Source of the DNA: Halopseudomonas sp002296055
Lineage (GTDB): Bacteria > Pseudomonadota > Gammaproteobacteria > Pseudomonadales > Pseudomonadaceae
NCBI RefSeq assembly: GCF_050876985.1
Contig: NZ_JBPAPP010000001.1
Direction: 5' to 3' (one strand)
Length of the DNA stretch: 64,000 nucleotides
Shown: in pieces, positions 59,928 to 64,000 of the stretch
Layout: each line of letters begins with the position of its first letter
How positions within the stretch are numbered: the stretch's first letter is position 1
Notes under the pieces: model-generated
What the model was told of the DNA's origin: nothing
The model's input: the letters and a program-made list of their open reading frames with translations, nothing else
Database searches by the model: none
Program-made: the position numbers and the translations under genes

Positions 59928-60527
59928 TCAGAGTGCGGGGGTGTTGCCGCAATCGGCGTCGTTCCAGCGGCTGACTTGCGAATGCTCCAGCTTCACCTCA
60001 CCGTTGCTGGCTCCGGCGTTATCACCCATCAGACCGGCAGGCAGGGCGTAGCTGCCATTGCCGTTGAAGGTGGAGCGCATCTCGCGGCTGGATACAACCT
60101 GAACGCGGCCGCTGAGGTCGCCGGTGAAGCCGTCCGGGTCATTGCACTGTCCGGAGAATTGCAGGGCATCGCCGCTGACCTGCTCCACCTTGAGGTCGCA
60201 ATTGGGCATATTCTCGCGGGCGTCTGCCAGCAGGGCGTCTGGGTCGGCCATGGTCTGAGCGGCCTCAGCGGTGATGCATTGACGCTCGCCCACCTGGCCT
60301 TCGCTACCAAGCATCTCCTCGGCCAGGGCGCGCTGCTCCGGCGGCAGCGTCTTGAGCATGTTTTCGCGCATCTCGCGCATGCGAGCCTGCATATCGATGC
60401 CGTTGATCAGGGTGGTGCTTTCGCTGATCCACAGGCCGGGCTCGGGCAGGGTGTCCAGGCTGGCAGCCTGGGTGGCGAGGGTGTTCAGGCTGAGTGAGCA
60501 AAACAGGGCAAGACGGGAGAGGTGCAT
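59928..60527 (-). CDS. DUF3617 family exported protein
   Basis: A 199-residue exported protein with signal peptide MHLSRLALFCSLSLNTLATQA. The mature part opens PEPGLWISESTTLINGIDMQARM and has four spaced cysteines (ERQCITAEAA, PNCDLKVEQ, SGQCNDPDG, DADCGNTP), a DUF3617 pattern of two disulfides. Function unknown. ATG 60527 is preceded by GGGAGAGG. Flanked by a terminator upstream of it (60624-60647). Confidence 0.78.
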   Translation of the reverse strand: MHLSRLALFCSLSLNTLATQAASLDTLPEPGLWISESTTLINGIDMQARMREMRENMLKTLPPEQRALAEEMLGSEGQVGERQCITAEAAQTMADPDALLADARENMPNCDLKVEQVSGDALQFSGQCNDPDGFTGDLSGRVQVVSSREMRSTFNGNGSYALPAGLMGDNAGASNGEVKLEHSQVSRWNDADCGNTPAL

Positions 60528-60623
60528 ACGACAGTCCTTGGTAGCGAGTGCAGGACTGTGACTATAGCGCTGTTGCCGGGGTTGTGCTGGGCGCAGGTGC
60601 GGGGATGCGAGGCGCTGCAACAA

Positions 60624-60647
60624 AAAACGGGGCCGAGGCCCCGTTTT
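60624..60647. terminator. Bidirectional terminator after the RhlE gene
   Basis: CGGGGC/GCCCCG stem with a 4-nt loop, flanked by AAAA on the left and TTTT on the right, so it can act on either strand. It is 16 bp past the helicase stop (minus strand). Confidence 0.85.
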
Positions 60648-60662
60648 CTGATCAAGCGCGGT

Positions 60663-62282
60663 TTAGCGTGCGCCGAGCAGCGCTGGCTTTTCCCGTTGCT
60701 TGCGGTTACCGCCACCGTTTGGCTTACGATTGCCGTTGCCGTTGCCGTTGCCGTTGTTTTGCTTGCGGGCAGCGGGTTTGCGCTCTTCCGGGGCCTCAAT
60801 ACGGTTGCCCAGCGCCTGACGGCGGCGCTCGAGGGCGACGGCATCTTCCGGTTCATGGATGCCTGGCATTACCCGCGGCTGGCTGGCGGCACGTTGGCGC
60901 TGCTGGTGCGGGCGCTGCTCGCCACGTTGGCGCTCGTTACGGCGCTGGCCACGCTGCTGGCCATTGCCATTGCCATTGCCATTGCCATTGCCGCCGTTGC
61001 CGTTTTTCTGGGCGGATTGGCCGTTACCGGCACGCTTGCCCTGCTGGCCCTGGCCGCGGTTGTTGCGTTGCTGGCCGCCGCGACCATTTTGCTCGCGTGG
61101 ACGCTCCGGGCGGTCGTTGTTCAGCTCTGCTTGGGCCGGCGGCTCAAAGCCGTCCAGGCTGCCTTCGTCGATACGCTGCTTGGTCATGCGCTCGATGGCG
61201 CGCAGCAGCTTCTCTTCGTCGGGGCTGACCAGTGAAACGGCTTCGCCGCTGCGTCCGGCGCGGCCGGTACGACCGATACGGTGGACGTAGTCCTCCGAGA
61301 CGTTGGGCAGCTCGAAGTTGATCACGTGGGGCAACTGGTCAATGTCTAGGCCACGGGCGGCGATGTCGGTAGCCACCAGAATACGCAGGCTGTTGGCTTT
61401 GAAGTCGGCCAGTGCCTTGGTGCGCGCGCTTTGGCTCTTGTTGCCGTGAATCGCTGCAGCCGGCAGGCCGTTCTTGACCAGGTACTCGGCCAGGCGGTTG
61501 GCGCCGTGCTTGGTGCGGGTAAAGATCAGCACCTGCTCCCAGGCGCCCTGTGTCACCAGGTGAGCAACCAGCGCGCGCTTGTGGCCGGCGGCAACGCGGT
61601 AAACCTTCTGGTTGATGCGCTCGACCGTGGTGTTCGGCGGGGTGACTTCGATGCGGGCTGGGTTGTCGAGCAGCTTGTTCGCCAGATCGACAATGTCCTT
61701 CGAGAAGGTGGCCGAGAACAGCAGGTTCTGGCGCTTGGCTGGCAGCTTGGCGATGACCTTTTTGACGTCATGGACAAAGCCCATGTCGAGCATGCGGTCG
61801 GCTTCGTCGAGCACGAGAATCTCGACCTGCGACAGGTCGACGGCCTTTTGGCCGACCAAATCCAGCAGGCGGCCAGGGCAGGCGACCAGGATATCCAGGC
61901 CGGGTGCGATGGCTTTCATCTGCGGGTTGGCGCCGACGCCGCCGAAGATGCATGCGGATTTCAGCGGCAGTTCGGTAGCGTAGGCGCGGATGCTGTCGTG
62001 CACCTGGGCGGCCAGTTCGCGGGTCGGGGTCAATACCAGTACACGCACCTGCTTGGGCTTGGCGCGCTGGCCGTCGGACTCGCCATTGGGGAACAGGCGT
62101 TCGATGACGGGGAGGGCAAAACCGGCGGTTTTGCCGGTGCCGGTCTGGGCGGCGACCATCAGGTCGCGGCCTTCGAGAACCGCCGGCACTGCTTGTTGCT
62201 GCACCGGCGTGGGTGTGGTGTAACCAGTGGCCGCCACCGCGCGTACCAGCGCGTCGGACAGCCCCAGAGAGGCAAAGGACAT
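60663..62282 (-). CDS. rhlE: DEAD-box RNA helicase, RhlE type
   Basis: A 539-residue ATP-dependent RNA helicase. In order: Q-motif GYTTPTPVQQQAVPAVL, Walker A AAQTGTGKTAGFALP (about residue 44), PTRELAAQV, DEAD box VLDEADRMLDMGF (about 158), SATFS, then TDIAARGLDIDQLPHVINF and HRIGRTGRAGRSG. The C-terminal tail (about 400-539) is disordered and rich in Gly, Asn, Gln and Arg, encoded partly by hexanucleotide repeats. ATG 62282 (MSFASLGLSDAL) with AGGA upstream. RhlE proteins act in ribosome assembly and RNA turnover. Confidence 0.93.
   Translation of the reverse strand: MSFASLGLSDALVRAVAATGYTTPTPVQQQAVPAVLEGRDLMVAAQTGTGKTAGFALPVIERLFPNGESDGQRAKPKQVRVLVLTPTRELAAQVHDSIRAYATELPLKSACIFGGVGANPQMKAIAPGLDILVACPGRLLDLVGQKAVDLSQVEILVLDEADRMLDMGFVHDVKKVIAKLPAKRQNLLFSATFSKDIVDLANKLLDNPARIEVTPPNTTVERINQKVYRVAAGHKRALVAHLVTQGAWEQVLIFTRTKHGANRLAEYLVKNGLPAAAIHGNKSQSARTKALADFKANSLRILVATDIAARGLDIDQLPHVINFELPNVSEDYVHRIGRTGRAGRSGEAVSLVSPDEEKLLRAIERMTKQRIDEGSLDGFEPPAQAELNNDRPERPREQNGRGGQQRNNRGQGQQGKRAGNGQSAQKNGNGGNGNGNGNGNGQQRGQRRNERQRGEQRPHQQRQRAASQPRVMPGIHEPEDAVALERRRQALGNRIEAPEERKPAARKQNNGNGNGNGNRKPNGGGNRKQREKPALLGAR
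60961..60990 (-). repeat. Hexanucleotide tandem repeat in the helicase tail
   Basis: Five perfect copies of CCATTG (plus strand) at 60961-60990, encoding alternating Gly-Asn on the minus strand. A related four-copy TGCCGT run lies at 60731-60754. Unit length six keeps the frame, so length change alters the tail only. Confidence 0.85.
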
Positions 62283-62474
62283 GAGCAATCCTGTTGGGCC
62301 GAGGCCCGTTGATGTAATCAAGAGAATATCGTCAGGCACAAATCGCCACGCTGTGGACTAGGGGCGATTCCGTTCGGGCCTGCCGAAAGAGGTATACGGC
62401 ATCCGAACGCGGGATTGACGGGAGCCCGGAGTATAACAGAGCTGTACGGGGAGTCTGCAAGCAGGGCGGCCGCC

Positions 62475-63203
62475 TTAAAGACCGTAGGTTCTCAGGATTT
62501 GCTGGTAGTTGGCTGTCTGCTTGAAGGCGCGCAGGGCGTCTGCAAAGCGGTTGGCCAGATCGGCCAATTCCGGGCGGCGGGCGAAGGCCAGGTAAACCGG
62601 TCCGCCGCTCAAAGGCTCGGTGTGATGGGTGATATCGCTAATCCCCATCAGTTTTAGGGTGTAGCGTCCCACGCTGCGGTTGATCAGCGCCATGTCGATG
62701 CGGCCCCGCTGTAGCATCAGCAGGCAGGCTTCAATGGACGGGCAGGGCTCGCGGCTCAGGTAATCCGCCTCCAGGAAAGCCTGATTGCCGTAACTGTAAC
62801 CCGCGGACACGCCAATGCGCCGTCCGCGCAGGTCGTCCAGCTTAGTAAATGGAAAGGGCTGGCCGCTGCGATAGAACAGCACTGATTCGCTGGTCGACAG
62901 CGGTTCGTCAGGGTAGTGGTACTGGGTCTGGCGTTCAGGGTTGATGCCAATGTCGAGGATGGCGTCGGCGTGGCCGGCAAGCACGTCGTGCTGGGCGCGC
63001 TTCCAAGGCATCAGGCGCCACTCGGGCTGGTAGCCAAGGCCTGACAGGAGTTGCTGGCTGACCTCATAGTCGGCGCCGCGCAGCTGGCCGTCCTGCAGGA
63101 AGACGTAGGGCGGCCAGGGTTCGGTGACAACAGTGATAGGCTCTGCTCGCAGTCCGCCGGTAAACAGGGCGAGGGCGAGCAGTAGCGGAGCAGTCAGCTT
63201 CAT
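62475..63203 (-). CDS. Orphan periplasmic solute-binding protein (family 3)
   Basis: A 242-residue exported SBP_bac_3-type protein. Signal peptide MKLTAPLLLALALFTGGLRA; mature start PITVVTEPWPPYVFLQDGQLRGADYEV, then RRIGVSAGYSYGNQAF. No transporter genes adjoin. Related in type to the orphan at 11.2-11.9 kb but of different sequence. Could be a scavenging protein or a sensory partner. It ends about 190 bp from the RhlE start. Confidence 0.82.
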   Translation of the reverse strand: MKLTAPLLLALALFTGGLRAEPITVVTEPWPPYVFLQDGQLRGADYEVSQQLLSGLGYQPEWRLMPWKRAQHDVLAGHADAILDIGINPERQTQYHYPDEPLSTSESVLFYRSGQPFPFTKLDDLRGRRIGVSAGYSYGNQAFLEADYLSREPCPSIEACLLMLQRGRIDMALINRSVGRYTLKLMGISDITHHTEPLSGGPVYLAFARRPELADLANRFADALRAFKQTANYQQILRTYGL

Positions 63204-63326
63204 AGGGCCAGTCTAGAGCGTCTTCAGGTTGCTTCACAAGCGCTTGGCCCGGGCCAGAAGGCGCTTTGCCCTGCTTGCCTTGAGTGCCGCAGTTGCCGGC
63301 GTCACCCAAGGCTGGCGTGCCTAGGC

Positions 63327-64000
63327 TTAGCCGCGCAGGTTGCGCAGCACCGCGACGGTAGGCTCGGCCTGATTCAGAGTGTAAAAGTGCAGACCCGGCG
63401 CGCCGCCCTCGATCAGGCGCTCGCACAGCTGGCTGATCACCTCGGTCCCGAACGCCTTGATGCTGTCGCTATCGTCACCGTAGGCCTCCAGCTGCTTGCG
63501 AATCCAGCGCGGAATCTCGGCGCCGCAGGCGTCGGAGAAGCGCGCCAGCTTGCTGTAGTTGGTGATCGGCATGATGCCCGGGATGATCGGGATATCAACA
63601 CCGGCCTGACGCACGCGGTCGGCAAAGTGGAAGTAGCAGTCGGCGTTGAAGAAGTACTGGGTGATGGCGCTGTCGGCACCGGCCTGGGCTTTGCGGATGA
63701 AGTTTTTCAGGTCGGTCTCAAAGTTCGGCGCCTGCGGATGGGATTCCGGGTAGGCGGCGACTTCCAGCTTGAAGTGATCGCCGGTCTCGGCGCGAATGAA
63801 CTCCACCAGCTCATTGGCGTAGCGCAGCTCGCCACTGGCGTGCCCCATACCGGAGGGCAGATCGCCACGCAGGGCAACAATGCGCTGGATGCCTTGGGCG
63901 CGGTAGTCGTTCAGCAGGGTGCGCAGATCCTCGCGCGAGTCACCCACGCAGGACAGGTGCGGCGCTGCCGGCACGCCAACCTCGTTGTTCAGCTGCAGCA
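63327..64000 (-). CDS. metF: 5,10-methylenetetrahydrofolate reductase, 5' end beyond window
   Basis: The C-terminal 224 residues of MetF are visible; the frame continues off the right edge (family about 280-290). It makes 5-methyl-THF for methionine synthesis, with FAD. Motifs: GIQRIVALRGDLPSGMG (folate/FAD strand), FKLEVAAYPESHPQA and TQYFFNADCYFHFADRVRQAGVDIPIIPGIMPI. The C-terminus LHFYTLNQAEPTVAVLRNL is typical. Confidence 0.95.
   Translation of the reverse strand, partial: LQLNNEVGVPAAPHLSCVGDSREDLRTLLNDYRAQGIQRIVALRGDLPSGMGHASGELRYANELVEFIRAETGDHFKLEVAAYPESHPQAPNFETDLKNFIRKAQAGADSAITQYFFNADCYFHFADRVRQAGVDIPIIPGIMPITNYSKLARFSDACGAEIPRWIRKQLEAYGDDSDSIKAFGTEVISQLCERLIEGGAPGLHFYTLNQAEPTVAVLRNLRG

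Noticed and set aside
60961..60990. Regulatory repeat at CCATTG copies
   Set aside because: They lie in frame within the helicase tail and explain its Gly-Asn repeat; no sign of regulatory use.

Overview
The window is a GC-rich chromosomal segment from a gammaproteobacterium of the Pseudomonas group. The gene order rpoD-dnaG-rpsU / tsaD-plsY-folB-folK-cca / spoVR-yeaH-prkA / glpE-apaH-apaG-ksgA-pdxA-surA-lptD / amgK-murU / rpe-gph-trpE-trpG-trpD-trpC is, from memory, the order of the corresponding P. aeruginosa region. A Halopseudomonas-like or other environmental pseudomonad is my guess at genus level; the sequence alone does not settle it. Almost all of the window is coding.

Left part (1-12 kb), accessory metabolism: the 3' part of amn, an SdiA-regulated-type exported protein, a secreted serine hydrolase divergent from a LysR regulator, then a co-directional block for a periplasmic molybdenum hydroxylase (2Fe-2S subunit, Tat-exported molybdopterin subunit, tri-haem cytochrome c, XdhC chaperone, a small ABM-fold protein, a MocA-like nucleotidyltransferase and a deoxyribosyltransferase-like protein). 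An orphan solute-binding protein and a tRNA-Ile(CAU) follow.

Middle (12-47 kb), conserved core: a PAS-GGDEF-EAL c-di-GMP protein, a decayed penicillin-acylase remnant, the macromolecular synthesis operon (rpsU-dnaG-rpoD), tsaD, plsY, folate genes, cca, the prkA-yeaH-spoVR stress cluster, the lptD-to-glpE operon, the cell-wall recycling pair amgK-murU, a DnaJ-type membrane protein, rpe, gph, and a trp operon preceded by a short leader peptide with two Trp codons. A cytochrome b561 plus YceI pair follows.

Right part (47-64 kb), catabolism and envelope: a glutarate module (LysR regulator, gcdH, CoA-transferase), a lactate operon (lldR divergent from lldP-lldD-dld) with two clear LldR-type operators, a four-gene phospholipid-synthesis module on the minus strand, a DUF3617 protein, an RhlE-type helicase, a second orphan solute-binding protein, and the 3' part of metF.

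The most notable non-coding signal is a family of five intergenic elements with facing arms built from short AAGCTnCAAGC-type units. They sit at 24.0, 27.0, 47.7, 48.7 and 50.2 kb. Several run into gene ends and supply stop codons, C-terminal codons, terminators or a ribosome binding site. A second structured, apparently non-coding stretch lies at 29.6-29.8 kb.
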